Shown here piece after piece: positions 1-12,234 of a stretch of DNA of 64,000 bases. The stretch lies in assembly GCA_034769895.1 (NCBI GenBank), contig CM068367.1:118767927-118831926 (forward strand), read 5' to 3'. The notes below the pieces were generated by a model, which was given only the letters and a program-made list of their open reading frames with translations, made no database searches and was not told the origin of the DNA. Position numbers and translations under genes: made by a program. This DNA is from Magicicada septendecula. Taxonomy: Eukaryota > Arthropoda > Insecta > Hemiptera > Cicadidae. Within the stretch, counting starts at the first letter, position 1; each line of letters starts with the position of its first letter.

Positions 1-2030
1 ATAACTAAAAATTCAAAGAGGGGAGTCACAAATTAATGAATAATATTTAAAAAGATAACCAATTAATCAAATTACAAGAAATTAAGGGAAGATAAACATT
101 TTATTCCAATCTGAGATTTAGTACAATCATAAATATAACATATAAAATGGCAAACATTGTGAGAAGGATAGGAAGTAAATTTAAAAACTTACAATTCCAA
201 ATGAAGTAAATATAGCATTTTAGATAAAAAACTTTGTAAAACTATCTTATTTGGTATCAAATCAAACAGAATGAACTAAAGAAAAAGATTATGTACTTAG
301 TATTTCATAAAATTAAATAATAGCAAAAATATATTCAGTAATATAATGTAATTTTCATCCATGTAACGGAAGCAAAAGAGATTTGAAACAATGTATTGCT
401 AATATTAAATTGGCTAAGACGTTTTTAGATGACGAAGGAAGTTAGAACAGTTGATTATTAGACTTTGTCGAGCACGTTTGAACGAGAGTTTGGCTAAATA
501 ATAACCTAATAGCGAAGACAAGCATGGCGTTCAATCATAAGCCTAGTCTACTGCGAAAATCGCGAGTGTCGGAAAATTTCACTTAAACCTTAAATTCAGT
601 GGAATTAACACTTAATAACATTAAAATAACATAACACAGAACAGAAAATAAGGGAATTCATAATTTAAATCATTAAAACCAATAATTCCGAATAACGAAA
701 CGAACAGTGCAATTGTCGACCTTATTAACTAAAGTGAAATATAACTTTATCCCACACATTTTATCGAAGGGAACCACAAACACTTAACCAGGAACACTCC
801 ACCAACACCAGAAGGGATAATCGCAGCTGCAGGAACGAGAAATCATTGGAAAAGCAGCATTTATTTGAAGCAAATTCGTCGAGGTGCATTCGTCAACTAC
901 ATATGAACACGGAGCGGCCATTTTGACTTCCCACAATTCCAAGCGCCACGGCCAGTATTTCTTCACGGTTCGAACAATTTGTGTACTTACTATTATATAT
1001 TGAATGATATGTTTGTATTTTAATTAATAAGCTTATAATTTGTAATGTTATACTTTCTATACTATGCCCTTTTCTCTGACTATATATAAAATAACTGTTC
1101 AAAGACCCCGAGAATATATAATTTGTAAAATCTATTGTTTTGCCCTGAGAGAGTCGATTCATCAATCGATAGAAAATCGATTACTTTATTATTTGTTAAT
1201 AAAATTCCTTGAATATTATAAAATTGAATCCTATTTATTCCTAAATTATAAATAGAATAATATATCATCTTAGTTGAGACATAACTACCAGAATTTAACA
1301 ACTTTAAAGGAAGATAACCTGCAAATAAGGAAAGATCACCAATCGATTGTTCCTGGAGTCAATCCTATTAACTAATAAAAGAATTCTAAATACACCAAAG
1401 GAAATAATTCGACAATATCAATTAATAAGAAGTTCGAAACACCACGAAACACTTTAAAATAATTAATATTAAATTAATTTAAAACAAAACAAAAAAATAA
1501 ATAAAATAAATAATAATAACAATTTTTTTTACAAACAAGAATTATTATTATTAACAGACAGTATACAAGAGAATATTTGCCAATTTGTTACAATATATTT
1601 ATTTATTTACATGTCGGCAAGAAATGTTACCCAGTTATCAGCGTATTGACCTGCTCGGTGTAGTCACTAAGCTGCCCATTTGTACAGTTCTGAAACCCAT
1701 GTGAACTTAGAGAATTTAGCTTCGGGGGCCTGTCTCAGTATTTATTATAGAAATTGTAAATCATTTTTCTAAGGTCATTAAAGCAACAGTGTGATTCATT
1801 TGGATGTGCAAGTAGCTACAGGGAGGGATGAAACGATTTAATCGTGGAAATCTTTTGACATAAACTTGTTTGGTAATTAATAATGCTAGTCTCTGGTACA
1901 CATACGAGACGTGTAGTACTGGCTTTACATCATCGCTCTTTCAAGCCTCAACATAATATCACATTTAACGAGAATGTAGGAATGGATCGTAATGAATCTT
2001 GCCACTGAGTATTATGAATATTATTGATGG
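1..2030. other. AT-rich stretch without a recognised gene
   Basis: The longest open frames are 60-90 codons, overlap one another on both strands and have no recognisable domain. About 1477-1550 is A/T simple sequence (AATAAATAAAATAAATAATAAT-like). I see nothing else I can name here. Confidence 0.6.
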
Positions 2031-2040
2031 CGTAACATGC

Positions 2041-2327
2041 TCGTAGGCTTTCACGGCCGACGTCAATGTTATTTAAACGGTTGCGTGTCGGGCTATTAGG
2101 CCGTGGTTTTTTGTTATTGAAGTAAAACGTTTCGGCATCATCAACGGATGCCATCTTCAGTAAGGAAGGGTTTGTCTCGGTACTAATGTTTTTAAGGCAA
2201 ACACCTGCCACATGCTTTTTTGCCACTGAAGGTGGCCTCCGTTTTAGGCCGAAACATTTGGGTTCAATAACACAAGACCACGGCGTACAACCGTGTAAAT
2301 ATCATCATTAATGGGATATACCACTGC
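2041..2327. mobile_element. Palindromic element P1 with hammerhead-like motif in each arm
   Basis: Two diverged arms face each other. The left arm (about 2041-2160) reads on the minus strand and the right arm (about 2222-2327) on the plus strand. Both contain a variant of the block GGCCGAAACRTTTNG followed by 'CACGGCCTAATAGCCCG'-type sequence. The left motif lies at 2127-2160 on the minus strand: CTGAAGA, T, then GGCAT paired with ATGCC, then GAAACG. The right motif lies at 2226-2257: CTGAAGG, T, then GGCCT paired with AGGCC, then GAAACA. The centre (about 2161-2221) has no open frame. The same layout recurs at 29418-29767 and 59400-59660. The family resemblance is to non-autonomous Penelope-type repeats; that assignment is an inference. 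No target duplication was identified. Confidence 0.6.
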
Positions 2328-2574
2328 GCACTAATTACAAAATCATTGGGCTAATGAATAATTTGTGTATTCTTACGAAATTACAAATAAAAAATAATAA
2401 GAAAACAACCAAGTGATGTACTTGATTTATTGACTCATTGCTGGGAACCGTGTGTAGACTTCGTTGCGTTACCTGTCGTCGTTCATACTTTGACGGGTTT
2501 TGGGTCTGTGTCTGATGACGTTAACACAGTAGCTAGCGGTGCACTGTGCATGTGTTTCACTTTCCTTATTGTTC

Positions 2575-2742
2575 TGTCCGTATTTTTTTGCGGTCGCATA
2601 TTTTCCTGTGCGTGCGTGTGCGCGCGTATTGTGACGAAGGATATATTATATATTACACTGTGTCCGTATTTTTTTGCGGTCGCTTATTTTCCTGTGCGTG
2701 CATGCGCGCGCGTATTGTAACGAAGGATACATTATATATACG
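2575..2742. repeat. Direct tandem duplication, two units of about 86 bp
   Basis: Each unit begins TGTCCGTATTTTTTTGCGGT (2575 and 2661), runs through a GC-alternating segment (GTGCGTGCGTG... and GCGCGCGT) and ends in GAAGGATA-AT-rich sequence. The copies differ at only a few positions, so the duplication is fairly recent. Open frames across it simply follow the repeat and are not taken as genes. Confidence 0.85.
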
Positions 2743-5440
2743 GTACTGTGCATTGCACAATTAGTTAAGATAATTTGTGTAAATTAAATAAATAATCAAT
2801 ATTGTCAGGAGTATAATAATTCAGATAGAAAGCTTTAAAGGTGAACAACAAATTTGCCTGCTTGAACAGGTAGGTCACGCCACACACAGCTGCGTCTGTG
2901 TACACGTGTATCTTACGTGTGTGAGTGCAGCCAGTTAATTCCTGCAAAGCATCACCCCTAAATAAACGTTAATAAATATATAAATTATTTAAATTGTGAT
3001 AAGTGTGTGTGAAATACACAAAACAAAATACGCCACAATGTAAATAATATAAAGACGCACGCGTATACGAAAGATTGTGCGAAAATAATAAGTGCAAATA
3101 CAGTGCAAATAAATATAAATAAAACCCATAATAATTGAGATAGAGAAAAACGGTTAACACACAGTTGTACACATAAAAATTACCGACCAGATGAATATCG
3201 GATAATTTGCAAAAGACTTCGCATGTTGCGAAGATCAGTGAAATAAGTGTGTAAATAATCGTGTTTGTTAAAGGACGCTACGACAGACTGATTCCTGCAG
3301 AGAATTGTCGAAACATGATTTTTGCGCCCTAGACTATAAATACGCGAGACACACCAGCCTTGTTCTCTTTCTCGATCAACCACAGCGGCAGCCGGAGGCT
3401 TTGTCCGACAACATCATCACTTTCGTGAGATCACCGCTGCAGCCAGAGGCTATTACGGAAGACGAGAGAGCAGCACACTACATGGCGTATATTCCAGACG
3501 TAGAGTACGAGTCATAGGACTACTGAGTGGATCCGGAGGACGGGGAACGGACTCCAGGACTACACGGCTACGCAGAATCAACCAGGATCAAGGACTCAGG
3601 ACCAGAAGAGCATACACTGAGGAACCGCCACGATTAAGGTGAAAGAAAGCCATGCATTCATCCAAACGAAAGACTTAATCAAAGACAATTAAACATTAAA
3701 AAAAAAGAAAGACAATATAATTTCAAAAAGTGTGAAGTAATTTGTAAATGTAACTGTTCTTGTATAGTAATTATAGTAATATTTGAATTATGAAAATATA
3801 TTTTTGAAATTATAATTTATTGAAAATATTTAAATTAATTTTGAAAGAATAGTAATTTTTCTAAAGTAATTAATAAGTCATAAATAAGAAATGCATATGC
3901 AACAACAAAAGAATTTAAAAAAAGAAAGATTAGAAAATTTAATAATAATAATTTAATCATAATAAATTGAGCAAGTCGAGAGCAATATTATATAATAAGC
4001 AATGTTAGTTATAGTTATAAGATTATTTTATGTTTCTATGTAATATGAGATTACTTGTATTTATTAACAAGAAGGAGGTACTACGAGTACACATACACAT
4101 GCAAATAATAATGAGTTTTTAGCTCGCAATTTAAATGAAAGTTTTAATTAATAAATGTTTTGAAAGATTCTAAACAATTCACGTTGTTATTATTATTACG
4201 ATTACACCCATTGTATATTTATAACGTATCGTCAACGATATAGATAGACAACATAGTCAAAAACGTTATAATATATATTGTGACGAAGGATTGTGAGCAA
4301 GCAGAACTTTAGTAAGCAGGATTTTTAATAATGCTGCAGCAGAAGCAGCTGGGACGGAGAATAAGTCACGCTTACTCGGTAATAGCGAAGAAACAGGAAG
4401 AACCCCCCCACCCCACCGTCACTCTTCACACGGTCTCTTTGGAAGGGCAAGCGTGGACGCTCGTTTTGAATAGATTTCAAACAAAGAAAGGTGTTTGTTT
4501 GACTGACTTAAAATAGAGTGAAAGCGCGTCACGCGAACAAAGAGCGAGAATACGTTGTGTGTTGGTCATTGCACTCGTCCGCAATGAGTACACTGCTGTT
4601 GCCGCTGATGATGGTGTTAATAGCCGCGGTTTGACTTACTGACACGTTTGTACAGTACAGTTGTTGTTGTTGTTGATGGTATTCGCGTTCACAAATAGTA
4701 CAATACGGCAGTGGGTTTAGGTCGCGTGAACCTTGATCTCTTTGTCGCCGTATACGCCTCTTCTTTTTCTTCTTCTCCTTCGCTCTCTTCTTGGTGTACG
4801 TTAGCACGTTTTTCCTTCCGCATTGTTATCGTAATTAATGACGTTTGGGAAACTTTTATGGTGTCGCTATTAGCATTTTGGCCAACATCAAATTTAAAAC
4901 TTCGTCAGTGATTGATCCAGACAGGGCGCTGTGATTGAGCCCCTTTCAGAAAAATTATATTTATTCTAAAATTGTCAAATTTGTCTTTAGTATCAAAAAA
5001 TATGTACTGTACGAATAATTCGTTGCTTATTGTAATAAATAAGCAAGTAGTTCCATCATTAAAGCGATACAAAATAACAAAACACTATTTTTGAGACCGT
5101 CTCATATAGTCGTTTCGTGAAGTTCCAGCAGTCTCAGTAGTTGTGATGCTGCATATAATGTTTATCGTGACTAGGAAGCTTCCTGAGCTGCAGAACCCGC
5201 TCACTATTTTGAACGAAGTACATTTGTTATTACATTAATTTCGGTATGGGATAATTTTCAATTAGGTAAAAAAAATCACTGTTTCTCTACAATTTTTTTA
5301 GTAATATAATTGTACAGCACACAATCACACAATAAACTCTACAAATTCGAAACATTTGTATTTGGGTTACAATTATTAAAAAAAAAAACTTAATTTAAAA
5401 TTAATTATTGTAAATTGTGCAAAATAGCGGTATCAGTTAC
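2743..5440. other. Unassigned sequence; one TATA-like box and small frames
   Basis: No protein family is recognisable. A TATAAATA box lies at 3335-3342 in a locally GC-richer block (3290-3620), with a 70-codon frame at 3305-3517 running through it. It could be a promoter or an old repeat. A 61-codon frame at 4331-4516 is equally unsupported. 3650-4270 and 4960-5440 are AT-rich with A-runs. Confidence 0.35.
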
Positions 5441-6970
5441 TTTTTAGTCTGACACACTGCTGGATTTTCACATTTAAAAAAATTTGTGATCCATTGTTTG
5501 GGGCTTGGGTCCAAAAATTTTGAAATTTCTAAAACTTAAAAGTACATTGTAATATTAATTTAAACTCACTTTAGTTAGATACCCCATATGAATTTTTGCG
5601 ATTTTATCAAAATTTCACCTATTTTTTGGGCCCTAACGTTCAATAATTGGGAAATGTTGAAAAATGAATACTGTGTTCAGATTGTGGTTTAAATTCCCTT
5701 TAATTTGTGACCCTCATGTAACATGGGTTTTGGGGATTTTTTCACAGTTTTGTCCCCCACATTTTTGCCCCTCACCCTCTTTATTTTTGGAGGAATCAGT
5801 CTCAGAATCAGTAGGGTTCTTACAGTCTGTAAAAGAACGGTGGCGGTTGGGACCGGTCAGACCGTCTGAGGTGCCCTCACTGACGCACGCACACTCACAG
5901 CCGGCCCGCGCGTCGCAGGTATGATTCGCAAAGTGTGTCGTCCACTACATAATTACAACTTTTTAAAATTGATTTTAATGCCAAACGAAATTACCATATT
6001 TGTAACCTCCACAAATTTTAAGAAAAATTAGTCTAAACCGACATAATTGCGACAAATCTGTTTTCAACACTATAAAAATCTGCTCAAGCGACTAATGTTG
6101 ACGTGGAAAAAAAAGTTACACTCAAATCCAAATTTTATTCTGTCGTGTTCATACAATAATATACATGGTAATCGTCAGTAAAATATAAATAACTAAATAT
6201 GCACTCAAATTAGACATACATACTATTATAGGTCTACATAAGTAACAATTAATCCTACTTCCTACAGCCGAAATTATTCAAGTTACCAGTAGTCTTAATA
6301 TTAGTAGTAATAGCTTTAACCTTTCTTCGTATGACATTTATCGTGAATGCAAACAAACCTATGATTTTTAAAATGATTTTGAGAATATATTACAGAATTC
6401 GACTACCCTACAATTAGACTATAATTGGTGATATTAATATTTCTATAATAAATGAGAATAAGCATAACTCATTAAGCATACAATTAGGCTATGTAAGAAA
6501 ATGTAACTACAAACATGCAAACTTAAATATTAACATTTTAAATTAATGGTACACAATTATTAGCAGTATTATTCATAACAGGATAATGAACTCGTTATGA
6601 CTGTAAAGGGCAGCGATTGCTTGTTGATAGATGCTGTTTGGTGACATTTTTCTTAAAATTTTGGGCAGAATTCAAAAACGGTAACGGTTTTGCAATTTTT
6701 TAGCACAGTAAAAAAATGCTCTTGCGCTTAGAAATGTCCAGTATCTGAGTCAAGGCAGCCACCAAGGGCCAGGTATAATCCGCTGCGTGTGTGTTAGTGA
6801 GGGTGAAAGTCGGTCTGGCCTGTCCCAACCGCCACCGTTCATTTTACAGACTTTAGTGGAGTAAACGTATGTACACGCATGCCAAGTTTTACGAAAATCG
6901 GTTGATGCGTTAAAACGTTATCGTGGGACGTATCCCAAATAGACAGATATACAGGCAGACGCCAATCGGT
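5440..6970 (-). repeat. Dispersed repeat R53, minus-strand copy, split by an insertion
   Basis: The minus strand of about 5440-5820 and 6856-6970 lines up in order with the plus strand at 52975-53500. The 6856-6970 part matches the CACGATAACGTTT and ACTTGGCATGC blocks next to the (TGTC)n run. The 5440-5820 part matches the later blocks, such as AAAATCGCAAAAATTC. The two parts are separated only by the TIR element at 5823-6853. No coding capacity seen; family name unknown. Confidence 0.75.
5823..6853. mobile_element. Non-autonomous DNA transposon with TIRs and TA target site
   Basis: The left end (5823 onward) starts CAGTCTGTAAAAGAACGG and the right end, read in reverse from 6853, starts AAGTCTGTAAAATGAACGG. 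Similarity between the inverted ends continues for about 75 bp, including GTGGCGGTTGGGAC. TA flanks both sides (5821-5822 and 6854-6855), as expected of Tc1/mariner-type insertion. The interior is AT-rich with no transposase frame, so the element depended on an enzyme made elsewhere. It interrupts repeat R53, which confirms its boundaries independently. Confidence 0.8.
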
Positions 6971-8080
6971 CGAATCAGGACTGAGAACTCAACATCACTC
7001 GTCAATAATTCATACATAAACAGCTTAGTAAAAAGAATGACCAGTCTATCGTAAATGGATTTGGGGCACTATGTGATCCATACCTACTATTTAATAGTGT
7101 TTTAACTTCAAAACATTTTCGTGGGAATTAAGTGATTTCGTAAACGTCTTTTACTGGTGTTGATGAAGGGACTTGGGCACTGTAATGGGTGATCCCCTCC
7201 AAAAAATTTAGATCCGTCGATGTTGCAATTAATTGTGCAACAAAAAGTGTATTTTAAGTTAAACTAGTATAAGAATTATTTTAATTCCTGTTGCAACGAG
7301 ATAAGAAGTGTAATTTGGGACTGAAATAGAGGCATTTTTCTACTGTGAGCCTACGGATATATTCTCAGAATGGGACTTGGAACAGTTGCTTCCACATTAC
7401 ACAAACTACATAAAAGACAGGTTATTGAAGCTGATTAACAAGTTATACTCGAGTTGCTTCGGGCACACAGCCAAAATAACTGAGGGAATGGGAATCTAAC
7501 TGAACACGGTAAATGACGTACGGGAGGATTCGCAACGAGATGAACAGTTAGGCTTCAGAAACATCGGAGCATTCTTTGTATTATGAAGCACTAGTATCGG
7601 CCAAAGGCAGAGCGTTGTGGAGGATCAAGCGGATGTTGAAACAACGAAAGCCTTAAGGTTGAAACAACATTAAGGGCAGAGAAGGAGGAAGAATCGAACA
7701 GAAATGTTTTGTCTGCACCTCATTTATTGAGCTAGTGAATTTGGATAGGGCTTCACAAACACAGATAAAGCGCATAAAATAGAGCGTGAGCGGGGAGGTA
7801 AGAGGGAGAGAGAGTTGTCGAATCATTGGGCAAGTGACGAGGGGTTGTAGAGCTTGTAAAATCGGTTAATTAAAACTAAAGTCGTCGACGACGTCGCCTG
7901 TCTGAAGAGGAGGAGATAAGTTAACCAGCCAGTTATAAGTAATAGGAGTAGTTGAGAGAGTAGTAGTCTGTCGGTGGTTGGGAAACGTTATTTGTGTGTT
8001 TACAGGAGATCGGTTTGTATGTGTGTGTGTCTTGGGCTTTACTTTGCTTTATAACAAGTTGGTTGGTCGTCGTTCTTGTT
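6971..8080. other. Unassigned sequence
   Basis: No gene or repeat family recognised. Codon-like stretches around 7370-7690 give no long frame on either strand. Confidence 0.4.
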
Positions 8081-8129
8081 TAAAGCTGTGTGTGATGTAA
8101 TTGAACGTACGCTTCACAGATTACTCTGT

Positions 8130-8420
8130 GTTTGTGTGTGTTTTAGAGGGATGGATTTGGTATCTGGCGGCGCGGCGGTGGTGGTGGCGGTGGCGGTGGC
8201 GACTTATTGGCCGTAATTTGCACTCTCCCAACCAGAACGTTCAAACTCTGTGTACTACTACTACTACCTATCGTATATCAAATAATGTGATTATATTATT
8301 GCTATGGCCGCCATCACTACTAGCCAGCCGTCTGCTTTGATCCGTCGCCGCCGTTTTAGTCGGCATTCCCGGTCACCTCACTCCTCCTCTATTTGCGATC
8401 GCACAGGCAAAGGTTAAGCC
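8130..8420 (+). other. CpG- and GC-rich block with a 37-codon small ORF
   Basis: This block is much richer in GC and CpG than its surroundings and contains a GGTGGTGGCGGTGGCGGT run near 8175-8200. A small ORF at 8304-8417 starts in good context (G at -3, G at +4: gctATGG). It encodes MAAITTSQPSALIRRRRFSR followed by 17 more residues and ends at TAA. A possible splice donor (AAAG/GTTAAG) overlaps the stop. The block could be a first exon or promoter island of an unseen gene, or chance. No protein family recognised. Confidence 0.2.
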
Positions 8421-9132
8421 TGCGCTGATGTTTAACGAACACCTTTATTGAATTACCTCTTCTTGGAATACGAATTTAAAACTGATTGCATTGCGAGCGA
8501 CATTGTACGTACGGCTTTTTCATTACGTTTTCGTTTTAATAGACTGTTGGTTCTTGAACTTTTTCGCTTTTTTTTTGTCTGGAGTGTGATGAAATCGTAT
8601 ATATTCTGACTGTTTTTGACACACGTATATTTGTTATAAATGTTAAAAGCTTCTGAATATTTTAGCCGTGGTCGGAGAATGTAAAACTTGTTACCACGCT
8701 TTGGGCGTTCCCTGGCAGCCGTTTTCACTAGCAGCTACTCGTACTGCCAAAAAGATGACAGTTGGAAGCCTTTGACGTAATAATGTGTTCTTAACAGTGC
8801 GGCACTTCCCAACACTGTATCTGTGCACCAATCAGATTGGACCGTTAGTAAGATGGGATTACCCTGTTCAGTCCACGTTCACACAGCGTTGCCACAATTG
8901 TACTCGAGCCGTTCAGTAAGCGACTCTGACGTTTCGCTGCAACGTTGCGAACTGTACACGGGAAACCTTACATTTACCGAGCGCTGCACCGTGTAAAAAA
9001 GACCACGTGTTTATCCGGGTAAGAACGTGCCAACATAGTACAGTTACAGGCCGTTACTATGGTGACGTGAACAAATTCCTATTATGTGATTGGTGGATGT
9101 TCTTACACATGTTTTTACTCCCACCACTTTTA

Positions 9133-9765
9133 GGCTAGGTGGCCATCAGATGCGGAGTAGTTGAGCGCAGTGGAGTTGAGTTGAGCGAGTCACATAGGGG
9201 GCGGCAATAGAAAGCGGAGTGTAGTTGAGTTGCGTTTATAACCTCGGCGATGTCAGACGTGCTAAATTTCAAACTGCGGTGAATTTCACACTATTTTTGA
9301 TGATTTGACCGCTGATCAATTTAAAAATTATTGCGGAATGTCACGCGACCAGTTTAACGAACTTCTCGATATTATTAATAATGATATAACAGCATGTGAT
9401 ACTTATTATCGGAAGGCGATAGGACCAAAAGAGAAGTTAGCAATTTGTTTAAGGTAATTTTTATTTATACATTAATTACAACAATTGAAATTTACAGAAA
9501 TCAATTACTAAGTTACAAAAATTGTTGAACAAGAATCATTGTCCTATGGTTGTCAGTGGGAAGGTGGTGTGGTGGGGGAAGCGGAGTCAGCTTCCAAACG
9601 AACCTCGGCCGAGGCAAAGCTGAGCGGAATTGACCCCAGCGACGTCGCTTCACTCCACTCCACTCAGCTCCGCTTTCGGTGGCCGCCCTTTCATTGAACA
9701 ATATTGTTTCGATTTTACAAGCTCACTCCACTCCGCTTCGCTCCGCTTCTGGTGGCCGCCCGGCC
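9133..9765 (+). mobile_element. PIF/Harbinger DNA transposon remnant
   Basis: TTA flanks the element on both sides (9130-9132 and 9766-9768), the usual PIF/Harbinger target duplication. The left end GGCTAGGTGGCCATCAGA pairs with the reverse of the right end, GGCCGGGCGGCCACCAGA. The TIR pattern is doubled: an inner copy (GGGCGG...GAAAGCGGAG) lies inside each outer one, on the left near 9200 and on the right near 9640-9690. A transposase exon is retained at 9281-9454. Most of the transposase, including the DDE catalytic core, is absent, so this is an internally deleted copy. Confidence 0.85.
9281..9454 (+). pseudogene. Harbinger transposase N-terminal exon fragment
   Basis: The 58 codons include MSRDQFNELLDIINND and RKAIGPKEKLAICLR. 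They match the conserved N-terminal region of PIF/Harbinger nucleases, the 'FRMSRETFDELL...RRAISPEERLAVTLR' block seen from established knowledge of the family. The frame stops at a plausible splice donor (AG/GTAATT at 9453-9458), as expected for an intron after this block. An ATG at 9250 opens a short upstream frame (MSDVLNFKLR) that is one base out of register with the exon, implying a small indel. No DDE domain is present, so no active enzyme can come from this copy. Confidence 0.8.
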
Positions 9766-10369
9766 TTAGGCTATCAAACGTGTCAGAGCCGCTTACTCAG
9801 CAGCTCGAGTTTAGTAGGCCTACTTATCAACAGCGGCTTATCACCTCGAATTGAGTCGACCTATCGTGTCGTCGATATTCTGCTGTCGGTGTAGCCGTGT
9901 TCAATAATGCGTAGACACATGCCAACGACGTAATTACACTGACGCCTGTAGCGAGATAAAAAACTAATTCCGACTAATAACAGTTGCTTTGATGCGGACG
10001 GTTAACATTATAAATGAGGGATCTATATATACGTCCCAAACATTGGAAATAACAACAGTTGGCTGTAGTGGGAGCCGGCGTAACTCGTAGGAACACTTTT
10101 ACAACAGTCGACGACGTCCAGACCGACCAGAAGCTTTAGCACTTTTATGACACGGCGTGTGAAATCCTTTGAAACTTATTTTATATATTTTTTTTTTGTA
10201 GATTGTTTTTCGCAAAGTAAGGGACACCCAGCTAGGAATATTCTGATTAACCTTCTCCTTCATTTGTAATTCTATTCTTCGTGTTTTGTTTGTTTTTTCC
10301 GTAACAACGTGTGCGTAGCGGGCGAAATCAGTCGAGACCTATAAGCACATCCAGTGATAGACTAAACGG

Positions 10370-10440
10370 TAGCTCAGAAGATAAGACGCGGTACTGTTCA
10401 TCTTGTCCGCATTTTGTGTTCTAGTCTAGCCGCACTAAGC
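10370..10440 (+). repeat. tRNA-derived SINE head (degenerate)
   Basis: GGTAGCTCAGAAGATAAGACG fits an A box, and TGTTCTAGTCTAGCCGC, about 45 bases further on, fits a decayed B box (GGTTCGANTCC type). I could not fold a full cloverleaf, so I read this as the RNA polymerase III promoter head of a SINE, not a tRNA gene. Confidence 0.5.
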
Positions 10441-12230
10441 TTAGTTTCTTCAAGACCTAAATTATGAACCGGTTATAAACGTTCTCGATATGCTAAGTTA
10501 TAAAAGAAAATGTAAGACTCACAATAGTGTTGAAATTTCTGCCACACTTTATGCCATGATCAGTCACATTGAAGCAACGGTCTGGACTATAAATGTTTTT
10601 AGGACTGGGTTTTTTGGAACAACGTGCGCAAAAGGGTAGTAGAGCGTGTCCTCGATGGTTTGCCTTCTAAAGCTGTCGTTTACTCTACTCGATATTGTAC
10701 GAGGATCGCTAAGTATTGTACCTACTTAGGGGATAATTGAATCTTGTCCCCTGTTTGAATTGACGCGGGTTGTATTTTGTGTTATGTATAAAGAAGGCAG
10801 TATTAACATAGAGTTTCTTTATTTTACCTTCCAGTTTCCAGTTACGAGGTTAATTCTGCTAGTAGAGGTGCACAGTCAACATGGCGAAGAGCCATTTCTT
10901 TACTTCAAATTATTTGTTTCATCATTATTACTGTTTTTAACTTGTCAGCCAGAATTAGGAAAGTCGGATTCAGACAGGCCTTGAAAGACCAAAAGAAGTT
11001 AAGAACGGGTGTGAAGATTTGGCAATAAGGAAAAGTATCGCGCGGACGGGCGGTAGTTTGCATTCACATCGTCGCTCGTATAAGTCTATAACTTATTGAG
11101 TTATTATTGTTATTATTAACTTTATCGACTCAAAATATTTTCGCACTTAATTGCAAGAAATGTACGAGGGGATGTTTGTTCGGCCACGTTCACTCTTCGT
11201 CGTGTGGATAAGTAAACGCGGCAGACGATGGTCGTGCAAACTAATGGGGACACACCTGTTTGTCTGAGCCCCCCTCCCCTCCCTCACTCTCACGCACACA
11301 CACGTCCAACATATCCGTTTACAAAACGTATCTAAACACATACACATCCACAGCCAATTTTGTCGCAGTCATTTTCCATCTATATCTCCTATGACGTACC
11401 TGTATGGATAACAGAAGAGTGATTAAAACCAACGTAAACGCGGCAGTAAATTGAAACTCAAAGCGTAAAGTTAACGGTTCTCTATTAGCAACCTCTCTGT
11501 CAATTTGTCTTTCTTCCCTCTTTTTCTCCGAGCATTAGTATTGGAAATAACACTTTGGCGTTTGTTAGTGTTTTTTTTTTGTCGCATAAATGAAAACCCT
11601 GATGATGTTTCCTTCTTTTTTCTCATTCGCCTGCATTTGTACTGGTATGTTCTTATTGTTTAAGGGTACTGTATATAGACGAACTAAAGTAGATAGCACT
11701 CCTCCTTGTGTTGAGAACACAACACACACACGCGCACTCACTGTGTACACCCTTCATATTCAGCTAGCCTATATTTTTGTTGTTGTTGTGATACATGCTC
11801 TAACAAAAGGTGGGCGTTTAATAATAGAAGACGCTGCAGAAACACGAGAAGTAGAAGAAGAAGATGGATGTATGTATGTATGCAGACTGACAGTCCGTCT
11901 TGTCTTTGTTTTGTCTTGATGATTATAGGAATGGTGAAGGTGTGTACGTAGTAGATACGGCAGGGGTGAAGGCTATTGTTCAAACATACATAACGTACAC
12001 ATACACTACTAGGCCTATACACGCGAGCGTCGGCTTTGATGTCAGTCATATCAGCGCGTGTTGCGTGTTCGGTAACGTGACTTTGAAATGTCATCTGTTT
12101 TCACAAATATTGTAGGTTCACCCTACGGTTTTTGTTCGCCTCACGCGTGGAAGAAACTACAGAAAATTTTGAAATCTCTTCTGTTGATGTTAAGTTAGGT
12201 AAGTTTCAGGCGATATGGGTCAATCGTCGT
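10441..12230. other. Unassigned sequence with short frames
   Basis: Overlapping frames of 60-118 codons occur on both strands around 11565-12115. None shows a domain and they are mutually exclusive. Poly-T and CA-rich stretches (for example 11570-11580 and 11720-11735) dominate. No gene recognised. Confidence 0.4.
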
Positions 12231-12234
12231 ATTT

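Larger units (their letters stand above)
8720..10025 (+). repeat. Dispersed repeat R55, copy 1, split by the Harbinger element
   Basis: 8720-9030 and 9940-10020 share colinear blocks with 55240-55560: GGAAGCCTTTGA, GTGCACCAATCAGATTG (a CCAAT box), ACCGTTAG, GTTGCCACAATT and AACAGTTGCTTTGA. The Harbinger remnant at 9133-9765 lies between the matching parts. No coding frame; family unknown. Confidence 0.65.

Noticed and set aside
2631-4292. Possible LTR pair, because TGTGACGAAGGAT occurs at both places
   Set aside because: Similarity stops after about 13 bases and no retroelement proteins lie between.
10370-10440. Functional tRNA gene
   Set aside because: A and B boxes are recognisable but the cloverleaf does not close, so a SINE head is the better reading.
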